A DNA stretch of 29,006 nucleotides from UBA1189 sp045544835 (GCA_045544835.1 JAZPZS010000056.1:1-29006), one strand, 5' to 3'. Counted from the first letter of the stretch, positions 21,159 through 29,006 are shown. Program-made: numbers and translations. The notes: generated by a model from the letters alone, not told the origin.

Positions 21159-21974
21159 ATGTGTAATATGGATATGAAAAGGTTTGCAGTACTTTTATTC
21201 CCATTGATGTTGCTGACAGGCTGTACACAGTATGCCAAGGTGCAGAAGTCGATGGATTACGACTATAAGTACGAGCTGGCCAAGGCATATTATATACAGG
21301 GTGAATATAGTCAAGCAAGTTCGTTGCTCGAAGACGTGCTGGCATTTATGAAAGGTACCATGTATGCCGAGGAATCACTCTATATGCTTTCTATGTGTTA
21401 CTATAATATGCAGGATTATGTAACTGCATCGCACTACTTGACGACTTACTTTAATACTTACCCCAAAGGAGTGTATGCTGAGACGGCACGGTTCATGTCG
21501 GCCAAAGCTTTGTATGAGGATACTCCTGATCCTCGTCTAGACCAATCGAGCACAATACGTGCAATTGGAGAGATACAGGTGTTTACGGAATACTATCCCT
21601 ACTCAAAATACAAGACCTATGCCAATAATATGCTCTATGAACTGCACGATCGACTTGTGGAAAAGGAGTATCGTTCGGCTAAATTGTACTATGACTTGGG
21701 AAATTATATGGGCAATAATTATCAAGCTTGCATCATAACAGCACAGAATGCGCTTAATGACTATCCCTATACAAAACTGCGCGAAGATCTCTCCATGCTT
21801 ATCTTACGTGCACGGTATAGCATGGCCAAGGAGAGTGTTCAGGAAAAAATGCTCGACAGGTATCGCGATACGGTGGATGAATATTATGCTTTCAAGAATG
21901 AATTCCCCGAAAGTAAGTACCTCAAGGAGGCCGATAAGATATATCGTGATGCACAGAAGGCCTTGAAAAGATGA
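21159..21974 (+). CDS. bamD: outer-membrane assembly lipoprotein BamD
   Basis: The frame of 271 residues has a lipobox LLTGC (Cys22 counted from 21159) and then TPR-like helices with YAKVQKSMDYDYKYELAKAYYIQGEYSQASSLLEDVL, YYNMQDYVTASHYLTTYFNTYPKG and FTEYYPYSKY, the Bacteroidota BamD pattern. BamD is the essential lipoprotein that recruits BamA substrates in beta-barrel insertion. Met codons at 21159, 21168 and 21174 are all possible; 21174 gives the most typical signal (MKRFAVLLFPLMLLTGC). It is followed 45 bases later by rpoZ. Confidence 0.93.
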   Translation: MCNMDMKRFAVLLFPLMLLTGCTQYAKVQKSMDYDYKYELAKAYYIQGEYSQASSLLEDVLAFMKGTMYAEESLYMLSMCYYNMQDYVTASHYLTTYFNTYPKGVYAETARFMSAKALYEDTPDPRLDQSSTIRAIGEIQVFTEYYPYSKYKTYANNMLYELHDRLVEKEYRSAKLYYDLGNYMGNNYQACIITAQNALNDYPYTKLREDLSMLILRARYSMAKESVQEKMLDRYRDTVDEYYAFKNEFPESKYLKEADKIYRDAQKALKR

Positions 21975-22019
21975 ACGGCCGTACTAGAGTAATATAACAA
22001 AATATAATAAAAAAGAATT

Positions 22020-22346
22020 ATGGATTACAAGAAGACAAATGCTCCTACTAACACGGTTACCCGCGATATGGCGGATTTCAGAGAGAAGACTGGCAATGTG
22101 TACGAATCGATTGCTATCATGGGCAAGCGTGCCAACCAAATCTCGGTAGAGATGAAGGAGGAATTGAAGAAGAAATTGGAAGAGTTCAGCTCGTCATCAG
22201 ATAACCTTGAGGAGGTATTCGAAAATCGTGAGCAGATAGAGATTTCACGTTATTATGAGCGTCTACCCAAACCTACACTGATTGCAGCCCAGGAGTTTCT
22301 TGAGGACGAAGTGTACTATCGTAACCCATTAAGAGAGAATGCTTGA
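22020..22346 (+). CDS. rpoZ: RNA polymerase omega subunit (Bacteroidota type)
   Basis: The 108-residue protein has the omega core, GNVYESIAIMGKRANQIS, followed by a charged helix and a C-terminal EFLEDEVYYRNP characteristic of Bacteroidota RpoZ, whose similarity to E. coli omega is weak. It helps assemble the beta-prime subunit. Its position between bamD and a DUF4293 gene is conserved in the group. The leader is an A/T-rich ATATAATAAAAAAG stretch. Confidence 0.92.
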   Translation: MDYKKTNAPTNTVTRDMADFREKTGNVYESIAIMGKRANQISVEMKEELKKKLEEFSSSSDNLEEVFENREQIEISRYYERLPKPTLIAAQEFLEDEVYYRNPLRENA

Positions 22347-22362
22347 TGCATAGGATAGCAAT

Positions 22363-22851
22363 ATGAAATTCTATATCCATCATCTGTATTTGTTACTTTC
22401 GGTAGTGGCGCTTGTCGTATGCATGTGCCAACCCACTCTTATAACCTTTGGTAATACCGATTTAACGACAACCCAACTTGGAAACTTTGGCTTGCGCATG
22501 GTAGAGCTAGACGGTCAAGTTGCTGTGTCGGCAGTCTCACCGAGTGCATTGGGAGTACTGCTCATCGTATCAATAATTGCGTCGGTGTTTACGATGTTTG
22601 TCAGTCTGTTTCAAAACTTTTCATTGCAGAAACGCAGTGCGATATTCAACTGTTGTGTTTTAGCAGGCTACTATATCGTGATGCTAGTATTCGTACTTAT
22701 ACTGAGAGCCGATACTTCATATGTGAGTCTCAGTTGGCAGCTTTGTTTGCCGTTGGTGTCGCTCATCTTTTCTTCGATGACTTTCTATTCTGTACGTTTG
22801 ACGGAGGCAAAGTTGCTTGCACGAGCCAATAATTTCCGTTTGCGTGAATAG
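22363..22851 (+). CDS. DUF4293 family four-helix membrane protein
   Basis: The 162-residue protein has four hydrophobic segments (about 7-25, 62-84, 94-113 and 122-142) and a basic C-terminal tail (RLTEAKLLARANNFRLRE). Length, topology and its place 16 bases after rpoZ match DUF4293, a Bacteroidota-specific inner-membrane family with no established function. The terminator at 22877 ends the unit. Confidence 0.85.
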   Translation: MKFYIHHLYLLLSVVALVVCMCQPTLITFGNTDLTTTQLGNFGLRMVELDGQVAVSAVSPSALGVLLIVSIIASVFTMFVSLFQNFSLQKRSAIFNCCVLAGYYIVMLVFVLILRADTSYVSLSWQLCLPLVSLIFSSMTFYSVRLTEAKLLARANNFRLRE

Positions 22852-22876
22852 TTGATGCAAATAACAAGCGTAATAG

Positions 22877-22908
22877 ACGGGCGAAAGTGTTTTCGTCCGT
22901 TTTTTTTT
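22877..22908 (+). terminator. intrinsic terminator after the DUF4293 gene
   Basis: ACGGGCGAAA (22877-22886) pairs with TTTCGTCCGT (22891-22900), with one G-T wobble and a GTGT loop, followed by eight T. Confidence 0.92.
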
Positions 22909-22990
22909 ACTTTTGGACATACGAATCTCTTAAATCAACCAATTGTGAACGCATGCTGTATTGATACTCTGCATGATTGGTAATAAATAA

Positions 22991-23096
22991 GAACTTTTTC
23001 GTCATATTCGCCCGTTGAAATTTAACTTTGTTTAATTTCTGCCTCTCTCGGTAGAGAAAATGTAAGCCTTTTCTCGACATTCGCTCGTTGAAATTT
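22991..23096. repeat. two copies of a 33-base element, 73 bases apart
   Basis: The copies at 22991-23023 and 23064-23096 match at 25 of 33 positions by my alignment. Their 3' 18 bases are nearly identical (ATTCGCyCGTTGAAATTT, one difference). TAACTTTG, a TAnnTTTG box, starts at the last base of copy 1 (23023-23030); the -33 TTTG of the next promoter overlaps the end of copy 2. This suggests a duplicated regulatory or promoter-proximal element. Confidence 0.65.
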
Positions 23097-23125
23097 GGCA
23101 TTTCTCTCTCCATACATTAATTTTG
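23094..23125 (+). promoter_or_regulatory. promoter for tsaC-clc
   Basis: TTTG at 23094-23097 and TAATTTTG at 23118-23125 are 20 bases apart, and the tsaC start is 19 bases after the -7 box. A second TAnnTTTG box, TAACTTTG at 23023-23030, may be an upstream alternative promoter. Confidence 0.7.
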
Positions 23126-23144
23126 TCAAATATTAGGATTTATT

Positions 23145-23720
23145 ATGGAGGAGAATTATCGCGAAGAGATAAAACGAGCATGTGACGTATTGCACCGAGG
23201 CGGGGTTATCCTTTATCCTACCGATACGGTGTGGGGCATAGGGTGTGATGCAACGAATGAAGAGGCTGTGCGTCGGGTGTATGAGATTAAGCGAAGAGCC
23301 GACAGTAAGGCAATGCTGGTGCTTGTGGATAGTGATGTGAAGGTACAAGGCTACATCCGTGAAGTGCCAACTGTGGCTTGGGACCTCATTGAGCTAGCTG
23401 AGAAACCGCTCACGATCATCTATGACGGAGCACGTAACTTGGCAGCCAACCTTGTGGCCGACGATGGCAGTGTAGGTATGAGGGTGACTCGCGAGGAATT
23501 CTCCAGACAGTTGTGTTTCCGATTCCGTAAACCAATAGTGTCTACTTCGGCGAATATTAGTGGCGAACCCTCACCTCGTTCGTTTGCAGAGATAAGTGAA
23601 GAGATAAAACAATCAGTGGACTATATCGTGGCTGTAAGGCAGAATGAACCTCCCTGTTCGACTCCGTCGAGCATCGTCAAGCTTGGTGCTGGGGGATTAG
23701 TAAAAGTGATTAGGCCTTAG
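23145..23720 (+). CDS. tsaC: L-threonylcarbamoyladenylate synthase (TsaC/Sua5 family)
   Basis: The 191-residue protein is a YrdC-domain enzyme: GGVILYPTDTVWGIGCDA (19-36), YEIKRR with the conserved Lys-Arg (49-50), GSVGMRV, VSTSANISGEPSP and TPSSIVKLG. It makes threonylcarbamoyl-AMP from threonine, bicarbonate and ATP for t6A37 of tRNA. It lacks the C-terminal Sua5 domain, so it is TsaC-like in size. A purine-rich GGAGG overlaps its own start region (ATGGAGGAG). The stop TAG shares its G with a possible GTG start of the clc frame. Confidence 0.9.
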   Translation: MEENYREEIKRACDVLHRGGVILYPTDTVWGIGCDATNEEAVRRVYEIKRRADSKAMLVLVDSDVKVQGYIREVPTVAWDLIELAEKPLTIIYDGARNLAANLVADDGSVGMRVTREEFSRQLCFRFRKPIVSTSANISGEPSPRSFAEISEEIKQSVDYIVAVRQNEPPCSTPSSIVKLGAGGLVKVIRP

Positions 23721-23764
23721 TGTTGAGTAGTAGAGAAAATATCTTTGGATTAAAAAAGGAAATA

Positions 23765-25588
23765 ATGGATAAGAATCTAAACGCATCATTTTCGGCCGGA
23801 CGGGAATCGAGGCTCCCCTGGATTGTACGCTTCATCCATTGGCGCGAGCGTCATATCAGTGCTAAGAATTTTACGCTCATCTTGGCTGTTGTCGTAGGAC
23901 TCTTTGCTGCATTTGCCGCACTTGTTCTTAAGTCCCTCATCCATTCGATACAACACTTTCTAACGGAGAACTTCTCCGTTGATGGTGCCAACTACCTGTA
24001 CTTGCTCTATCCTGTAGTTGGTATCTTTTTGGCAGGGCTCTTTATACGCTATATTGTGCGTGACGATATAGGGCACGGGGTAACGAAAATTCTTTACGCT
24101 ATTTCTCGTAAGCAGGCTCGCATACGTCCGCATAATATGTATTCTTCGGTGGTTGCGTCGTCTATCACTATCGGCTTTGGTGGGTCTGTGGGTGCCGAGG
24201 CGCCTATCGTGCTTACGGGGTCGGCAATCGGTTCAAATCTTGGTAAACTGTTCCGCGTTGATGCGCGTACGATGATGTTGCTTGTTGGGTGCGGTGCTGC
24301 AGGTGCTGTGGCGGGTATCTTCAAGGCGCCTATTGCTGGATTAGTGTTTACTATTGAGGTATTGCTTATCGACCTCACCATGTCGTCGCTTATGCCATTG
24401 CTCATATCGAGTGTGACTGCAGCTACAGTGTCTTATATCGCTACAGGGCCAGAGGCTATGTTCCGTTTCAGCTTAGCCAATTCATTTGCCATGGAACGTA
24501 TCCCTTATGTAATATTGATGGGTATCGTGTGTGGCTTTGTCTCACTGTATTTTTCTGAGACAATGAACAAGTTGGAAGATGTCTTTCGCCGATTCAAGAA
24601 CCCCTATGTGAAACTCCTCATGGGTGGAGCTACCTTGAGTCTGCTCATCTTCCTTTTTCCCTCACTCTACGGAGAGGGATACGAGACGATAGAGCTATTG
24701 CTCAACGGACGCGATGCCATGGAGTGGGGTGCAGCGATGGAGGGCTCTTTCTTTTATGGTCACTCGCGCATGTTGCTCATATATTTGGCTTTGGTAGTAT
24801 TATTTAAGGTTTTTGCCACTACGGCAACGAATGGCGGGGGCGGATGTGGTGGCATATTTGCACCCAGTCTATTCCTTGGGTGTATCACAGGGTTCGTCTA
24901 CTCGCATTTCTGTAATAATATAGGTATAAATGTATATCTTCCGGAGAACAACTTTGCTCTTTTTGGTATGGCGGGACTTATGAGCGGCGTCATGCACGCT
25001 CCGCTTACTGGTATCTTCCTCATAGCCGAACTTACGGGAGGATATGATCTCTTCCTGCCTCTGATGATAACCTCTGTGTTCTCTTATCTTACCATTCGTG
25101 TGTTCCAGTCCCACAGCATCTACTCCATGCGTTTGGCCAAGAAGGGCGAATTGCTCACTCATGACAAGGACCAGTCGATACTGACCTTGATGCGCACGGA
25201 GAATGTTATTGAGAAGGATTTCAAGCCTGCTACTGCTGATATGGAGCTAGGACAACTAACGGGTATCATCTCGGAATCGCGCCGTAACCTCTTCCCCGTA
25301 CTCAATAAGGATAATCGCCTCGTGGGTATTGTGCAGCTCGATGATGTTCGTCACTATATGTTCCGGAGTGAACTTTATCGACGTTATACGGTAGACAAGT
25401 TTATGCGCGATCCTGTAGCTCGTCTCTCGGTGACAGATGCGATGGATGTGGTAATGCGTAAGTTTGATGAGACGAAGGCTTGGAACCTTCCTGTAGAGGA
25501 TGAGGATGGCCGTTATCTCGGCTTCGCTTCCCGTTCAAAGATTTTCAATGAGTATCGTAAGATTATGCTCGACTACTCAGACGAGTGA
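23765..25588 (+). CDS. CLC-family chloride channel/transporter with CBS domains
   Basis: Starting at ATG 23765 gives 607 residues; a GTG at 23720 would add 15. The CLC core has GFGGSVGAEAP (137-147, gating Glu145), FTIEVLL (196-202, Glu198 at the position of the internal proton glutamate) and GGIFAPSLFLG (362-372), with about ten or more membrane segments. Presence of both Glu residues favours a Cl-/H+ exchanger over a channel. The C-terminal cytosolic part has two CBS motifs (about 478-530 and 546-600) that may sense nucleotides. The GSGIP selectivity motif of E. coli ClcA appears replaced by IGHGVTK, which is seen in some bacterial relatives. It is probably co-transcribed with tsaC. Confidence 0.92.
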   Translation: MDKNLNASFSAGRESRLPWIVRFIHWRERHISAKNFTLILAVVVGLFAAFAALVLKSLIHSIQHFLTENFSVDGANYLYLLYPVVGIFLAGLFIRYIVRDDIGHGVTKILYAISRKQARIRPHNMYSSVVASSITIGFGGSVGAEAPIVLTGSAIGSNLGKLFRVDARTMMLLVGCGAAGAVAGIFKAPIAGLVFTIEVLLIDLTMSSLMPLLISSVTAATVSYIATGPEAMFRFSLANSFAMERIPYVILMGIVCGFVSLYFSETMNKLEDVFRRFKNPYVKLLMGGATLSLLIFLFPSLYGEGYETIELLLNGRDAMEWGAAMEGSFFYGHSRMLLIYLALVVLFKVFATTATNGGGGCGGIFAPSLFLGCITGFVYSHFCNNIGINVYLPENNFALFGMAGLMSGVMHAPLTGIFLIAELTGGYDLFLPLMITSVFSYLTIRVFQSHSIYSMRLAKKGELLTHDKDQSILTLMRTENVIEKDFKPATADMELGQLTGIISESRRNLFPVLNKDNRLVGIVQLDDVRHYMFRSELYRRYTVDKFMRDPVARLSVTDAMDVVMRKFDETKAWNLPVEDEDGRYLGFASRSKIFNEYRKIMLDYSDE

Positions 25589-25628
25589 GTCTGATGCTTT
25601 CCTTTATATATTATATATGGTAAGAATG

Positions 25629-25666
25629 AGCCCCAGAAGTGGAAGTGACTTCTGGGGCTTGTTCTT
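25629..25666 (+). terminator. intrinsic terminator after the clc gene
   Basis: AGCCCCAGAAGT (25629-25640) pairs perfectly with ACTTCTGGGGCT (25648-25659) across a 7-base loop, with TGTTCTTTG after it. It sits in the short gap between the convergent clc and EF-hand genes and could terminate from both sides. Confidence 0.88.
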
Positions 25667-25694
25667 TGATTTATCCCTCGTGCGAGGTGCTTGA

Positions 25695-27929
25695 TTATTC
25701 TACAGCGATGCTGTCGCTGACAATTTCAGTGGCATCGCATGCTGCAGTACTCTCGACAACCTCTACCTTATCCTTATTGAAACAGGGCAGGGGAGAGGGC
25801 AGTTTTGCCCATGAAAGAAGATTGGTCAGCCAAAGTGCTGCTACGACTACAACGAGGGAAGACAGTGATATGAGCCACTTTTTCCAGGTGGAAAGTCCCT
25901 TCTTTGCGTAGGGGTCCTTGAGTTTCAGTTTCGGGAACTTGGCGATATCGGTGAGGGTTTCGCCGAAAGGAATGCTGATTTTGGATGCTGCATTCACAGC
26001 CCAACCGTTAGCGTTGAGCAATGGAGCTATGTTGCGACGGCGTAGCTTCATCCAGGCCATGACCATAGCAGGTCCGGAGATAACCAGCATGATACCTGCG
26101 AATGCTGCTATCAATTGCCACAATTTAAGGGCGAAGATTCCCTTGAATATTGATGTCAGTGCGGTACCGATCATGCCTACGGCCATGCCTAAGGCTGCAA
26201 AGATACCTGCAAACTTGCCAATGTCGAAGGGTTGTGCTGGAGCCTTGGCTGCATCGCCTGCTGGGGTTGCAGCAGCTGCGGGAGCTGCAGTAATCTTGGT
26301 ATTCATGTCCTTCATGATTGCTGCATCCTTATCGGCTGCATTCTTGTTGATAAGGTTCTCTATCGTGTTTGCCATGCGGCGATAGGGTGACCAGAATGCC
26401 TGTCCTACACTGATGGGGTTGTCGATAATCTTAGTGATGACTGCGTCCCATACTACTCCGGCATTGTCGTAGTAGATGGCATTTTTACCAACGGAGAGGT
26501 CGCCAATATCGCCTACTGTGACTGCAGCTACGATAGCGAGTTTTCCAGGTTGTATCTTTGTTGTGCAATCGCAGTACACTAGATACATGCCGCTGGCGGG
26601 AGCCATGGAGGTGTGCTTACCCATATCTGCAACCTTCATACAGAAGCGGCATTCGCGCTGGTCGATGATGAGTCTACCACTTTGGAATACAGCGTTGACC
26701 TTCTTGCTCTTGTCGTAGAAGTCGTGGAGGGTAACGAAATTGCGGAGTAGACGATAAAAGTCGCGATATATATAGAGGAATTTACCTACCATCTCGATGC
26801 TCTCTGCTTCCTCCTTCAATGCCAAGTCTTGTGCGACAAGTGTGAGCAGTGCCTGCTTCTTGTCATCGGCTATGAACTTTTTGATGGCATCGATACCTAG
26901 AGGCTGCACTTCGGTGCCCTTCTTGGCGGCCTTCCATGCATTGTATGCGGCGAAGGTTGCTCCGATATTAGCCCATGAAGCTTCGGTGATGACTTTTCCT
27001 TCGGGCTTGATGATGGCCATGAGAGCATTGAATTGTGATGCCCAAGCAGGGTTGATGGGCGAGTTGATGTCGAGTTCGCTCTTGTCGGTGATACGAGCAA
27101 GAGGGTATGCGGCAATCTCTTCGGTCTTTCCAGTGAGGTTGTCGGCGCTGATGGTTTCGATGAGTGTTGTCTGTACATCGAGTTTGTTGGCACTCTCGGG
27201 AGAGAACGAAGCGAGTTTGGTGCGTACGAAATAGTCTTTTACCTTGCCGTCAAGTGCATTGTACAGTTCGATGGCTTTGTCGGTGTCGGCTCCATAGGGC
27301 GCTTCTGCTGCCGATTCTTGCCATGCGATATAGTCGGTCAATGCTTGGTAAAACTTCTCAATGAGTTCTGCGTTGACACCCTTGTCGCCGCTGCGGTCAG
27401 CGACAGTGCCTACAGTGGAAATAGCTGCAGCTATGGCGGCTTTCTCGTCTAGGTCGTCAGTTGACAGTTCTGTGATGATACCGTCGCCGTTGAAACGTGT
27501 CTTCGTGAAAATAGCTGCAATATCTGATGTATCGGCAAGGCTGATTGAATTACCCTCTTTGCCTAGATTGGCAAGAATCTGCTTGGCTGAGTTGTGGAGT
27601 CTCAGACCTACTGGGTCTTCTTGATTGAATTCCTTGAGGTCTATGTGATCGTCACCGCGCAGCAGGAGGTCGGCATTCTTGATGGCTGCTGTTATCCATT
27701 TTGCTGTGGTCACTATGTCATTAACTCTGATGCGTCCGTCATTGTCCGTGTCGATGTGCTTGAGGCTGGAATCCTCAATCTCAAGACCTGTTGAAGGACA
27801 TGACAGCACGGTCCACATCTTAGGATCCAACTCATCAAGATGTGCGATGTCGGCTCCTGTGGTGATCTTTACTCGGGTGGAACCACCGATGTTTTCATAG
27901 TTCCATTGATGCTTTTTTGTTTTTGCCAT
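25695..27929 (-). CDS. EF-hand-containing membrane protein of unknown function
   Basis: I do not recognise a characterised family. The 744-residue protein has no signal peptide. A canonical EF-hand-type loop, D60-T-D62-N-D64-G-R-I-R-V-N-D71, is followed by degenerate loops at about 93-101 (DDHIDLKEF), 145-156 (RFNGDGII) and 178-189 (DRSGDKGVN). A long helical soluble part runs to about 545, with Cys pairs C427-x-x-C430 and C453-x-C455. An Ala/Pro linker (about 548-567) leads to hydrophobic segments at about 572-592, 600-628 and 684-706, and a short acidic tail. The layout suggests a calcium- or metal-responsive cytosolic domain tethered by a C-terminal membrane region. It lies 64 bases after rsmG on the same strand with no terminator seen between them. 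Confidence 0.8.
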   Translation of the reverse strand: MAKTKKHQWNYENIGGSTRVKITTGADIAHLDELDPKMWTVLSCPSTGLEIEDSSLKHIDTDNDGRIRVNDIVTTAKWITAAIKNADLLLRGDDHIDLKEFNQEDPVGLRLHNSAKQILANLGKEGNSISLADTSDIAAIFTKTRFNGDGIITELSTDDLDEKAAIAAAISTVGTVADRSGDKGVNAELIEKFYQALTDYIAWQESAAEAPYGADTDKAIELYNALDGKVKDYFVRTKLASFSPESANKLDVQTTLIETISADNLTGKTEEIAAYPLARITDKSELDINSPINPAWASQFNALMAIIKPEGKVITEASWANIGATFAAYNAWKAAKKGTEVQPLGIDAIKKFIADDKKQALLTLVAQDLALKEEAESIEMVGKFLYIYRDFYRLLRNFVTLHDFYDKSKKVNAVFQSGRLIIDQRECRFCMKVADMGKHTSMAPASGMYLVYCDCTTKIQPGKLAIVAAVTVGDIGDLSVGKNAIYYDNAGVVWDAVITKIIDNPISVGQAFWSPYRRMANTIENLINKNAADKDAAIMKDMNTKITAAPAAAATPAGDAAKAPAQPFDIGKFAGIFAALGMAVGMIGTALTSIFKGIFALKLWQLIAAFAGIMLVISGPAMVMAWMKLRRRNIAPLLNANGWAVNAASKISIPFGETLTDIAKFPKLKLKDPYAKKGLSTWKKWLISLSSLVVVVAALWLTNLLSWAKLPSPLPCFNKDKVEVVESTAACDATEIVSDSIAVE

Positions 27930-27993
27930 TATCTTAGTTCGTATTTGTGGTTTGTTGTTTTATGTAATTGCTTTCCTCTGACTTTTTTTTTGA

Positions 27994-28617
27994 TTATTTG
28001 ATAGTTACGTATACGATCTTCTTCTCCAGGAAATAGGGCTCACGGAAATAATCCTTCAGAGGGGTTATCTCTGCAATGTGCTTGTAGGCACGAGTCTCAT
28101 GTTGTAGCTCACCCCCCTTGAGGCAAAATAACCCATTGGGATAACTGTTTTGTTGCTCTTTGGAAATGTTTTTCCGGCAAATCTTCAGCAGGTCCTCCAA
28201 AGGCATGACGGCTCGGCTTACAGCAAAGTCGAATAGTCCTTTTTCCTCCTCGCAGCGGCAATGGCGGAATGTGACATTGGTCAGGCCTATGCTCTGTGCT
28301 ATCTCCGTAGCTACGCGAATCTTCTTTCCGATACTGTCAACGAGGTGGAAATGAACCTCAGGGAACATGATGGCCAAAGGAATGCCGGGGAATCCGCCTC
28401 CTGTGCCGATGTCAAGGATGCGGGTGCCTGAAGTGAAGCGTATGACCTTGGCTATGCCAAGCGAGTGGAGCACGTGGTGCTCGTAGAGGTTCTCTATATC
28501 TTTGCGCGAGATGACGTTAATCTTGGCATTCCAGTCTGTGTAGAGGTCATATAGCTGAGCATATTGTGTCTGCTGCTGCTCTGTCAGATTGGGGAAATAC
28601 TTTAGTATGGTCTCCAT
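27994..28617 (-). CDS. rsmG: 16S rRNA (guanine527-N7)-methyltransferase RsmG
   Basis: With ATG 28617 the protein has 207 residues and the RsmG hallmarks: NVISRKDIENLYEHHVLHSLGI, the S-adenosylmethionine site ILDIGTGGGFPGIPLAI, LVDSIGKKIRVA and FDFAVSRAV. It methylates G527 in the 530 loop of 16S rRNA. The frame extends upstream to 28674, but that part spans the probable -7 box and is not conserved, so the shorter start is preferred. Confidence 0.93.
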   Translation of the reverse strand: METILKYFPNLTEQQQTQYAQLYDLYTDWNAKINVISRKDIENLYEHHVLHSLGIAKVIRFTSGTRILDIGTGGGFPGIPLAIMFPEVHFHLVDSIGKKIRVATEIAQSIGLTNVTFRHCRCEEEKGLFDFAVSRAVMPLEDLLKICRKNISKEQQNSYPNGLFCLKGGELQHETRAYKHIAEITPLKDYFREPYFLEKKIVYVTIK

Positions 28618-28642
28618 GAATAATGTTTTAGTATACAATTTG

Positions 28643-28650
28643 CAAAAATA
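28643..28650 (-). promoter_or_regulatory. -7 promoter element for rsmG
   Basis: Read on the minus strand, 28650 to 28643 is TATTTTTG, matching TAnnTTTG, 25 bases before the ATG at 28617. No clear -33 TTTG is present at 19-20 bases, so this rests on the -7 box. Confidence 0.55.
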
Positions 28651-28786
28651 CAAAAAAAGTCGAATATGTAACATGGAGTAAGCGGAAAATCTGCAATAGG
28701 TGCGAACTATATGTCAATAGATGGGAAAAGTGGTCAAAAAAGAGGAAATACGTAGCGCGTTTATGGAATATGCCGAAAAAATGTCG

Positions 28787-28794
28787 TACTTTTG
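28787..28794 (+). promoter_or_regulatory. -7 promoter element for pflB
   Basis: TACTTTTG matches TAnnTTTG and is followed by a 72-base A-rich leader to the pflB start. The -33 region (about 28764) has TTATGG rather than TTTG. The leader is longer than those of neighbouring genes, leaving room for regulation, but I see no stable hairpin in it. Confidence 0.55.
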
Positions 28795-28866
28795 CAGTCG
28801 AAACCATAAGAGAAAAACACAGTGTATTAAAATAAGTAATAACACCATATAAAAATCTATTCAGAA

Positions 28867-29006
28867 ATGGAACAAAACTTTATCCCAGGACTTTGGAACA
28901 AAGAAATCAACGTAAGTGATTTCGTAAGTACCAACATTGCCCCTTACACAGGTGACGCCTCATTCTTGCAAGGCCCCACAGTGCGCACAACCAACCTTTG
29001 GAACCT
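28867..29006 (+). CDS. pflB: pyruvate formate-lyase, N-terminal part (runs off the window)
   Basis: The 46 visible residues begin MEQNFIPGLWNKEINVSDFV and continue TNIAPYTGDASFLQGPTVRT, then LWN. The W..EINVxDF..xN..PYxGDxSFLxGPT...LW pattern is that of the N-terminus of formate C-acetyltransferase, the glycyl-radical enzyme that converts pyruvate and CoA to acetyl-CoA and formate under anaerobic conditions. The catalytic Cys pair and the glycyl-radical site are beyond the window. The start at ATG 28867 fits E. coli and Bacteroides homologues. The activating enzyme PflA, if adjacent, is also outside. Confidence 0.78.
   Translation, partial: MEQNFIPGLWNKEINVSDFVSTNIAPYTGDASFLQGPTVRTTNLWN

Noticed and set aside
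22991..23096. CRISPR-like array
   Set aside because: There are only two imperfect copies, the spacing is 40 bases, and no cas genes lie nearby.
22907..23113. 68-codon minus-strand ORF in the gap before tsaC
   Set aside because: It covers the terminator-proximal gap and both 33-base repeats, and its internal peptide similarity (FQRAN and FNERM) is just the DNA repeat translated. It has no promoter box on that strand. I could not exclude it fully, but the repeat explains it better.
1..29006. tRNA, rRNA or mobile-element genes
   Set aside because: I saw no cloverleaf-like sequence, rRNA segment, transposase, integrase or terminal inverted repeats of an insertion sequence. A covariance-model search would settle this.

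Overview
This is a gene-dense chromosomal stretch from a member of the phylum Bacteroidota, most likely order Bacteroidales (Bacteroides, Prevotella or a close relative). The evidence is the repeated TAnnTTTG -7 promoter element of this phylum (often with a TTG-type -33 box about 19-20 bases upstream), A-rich leaders without Shine-Dalgarno sites, a 34-residue smalltalk-type mini-protein, a DUF4293 gene beside rpoZ and bamD, a GH109-type glycosidase, a serine-type sulfatase, and a TonB C-terminal-domain protein. I see no rRNA, tRNA, CRISPR array, insertion sequence or prophage. Most of the window is ordinary core chromosome.

Layout. Positions 1-1112 are gene-poor: the tail of an unidentified gene, word-like direct and inverted repeats, the mini-protein, then about 600 bases of composite double-hairpin repeats ending in a good promoter. 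Positions 1113-5361 (+) carry a YigZ/IMPACT protein, a GH109-like oxidoreductase-fold glycosidase, an outer-membrane porin-like protein and glutamate formimidoyltransferase. Positions 5377-8753 (-) form a probable envelope operon read as glucosaminidase-LysM, anchorless TonB-domain protein, lipoprotein nitroreductase, sulfatase. Positions 8865-12770 (+) hold cdd, grpE, dnaJ and folC. folC abuts trmO (-) stop to stop, and trmO sits behind a metallo-beta-lactamase-fold hydrolase.

Positions 14319-25588 (+) hold cell-envelope and housekeeping genes: PBP1A overlapping a zinc-motif-less M16 protein; a sigma-54 activator, lptE, a TPR-like protein and secG; bamD, rpoZ and DUF4293; then a TsaC/Sua5 protein and a CLC chloride channel/transporter with CBS domains. 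Strong intrinsic terminators follow dnaJ, secG, DUF4293 and clc. On the minus strand rsmG is followed by a 744-residue EF-hand membrane protein of unknown function. The window ends inside pflB (+).

The parts most worth a second look are the compensating double-hairpin repeats at 484-985, the EF-hand membrane protein at 25695-27929, the M16 protein that keeps an R/Y-like region but lacks HxxEH, the duplicated 33-base element before tsaC, and a codon-use shift inside the porin gene. I did not find a clear multi-gene novel system. These are single-locus leads.
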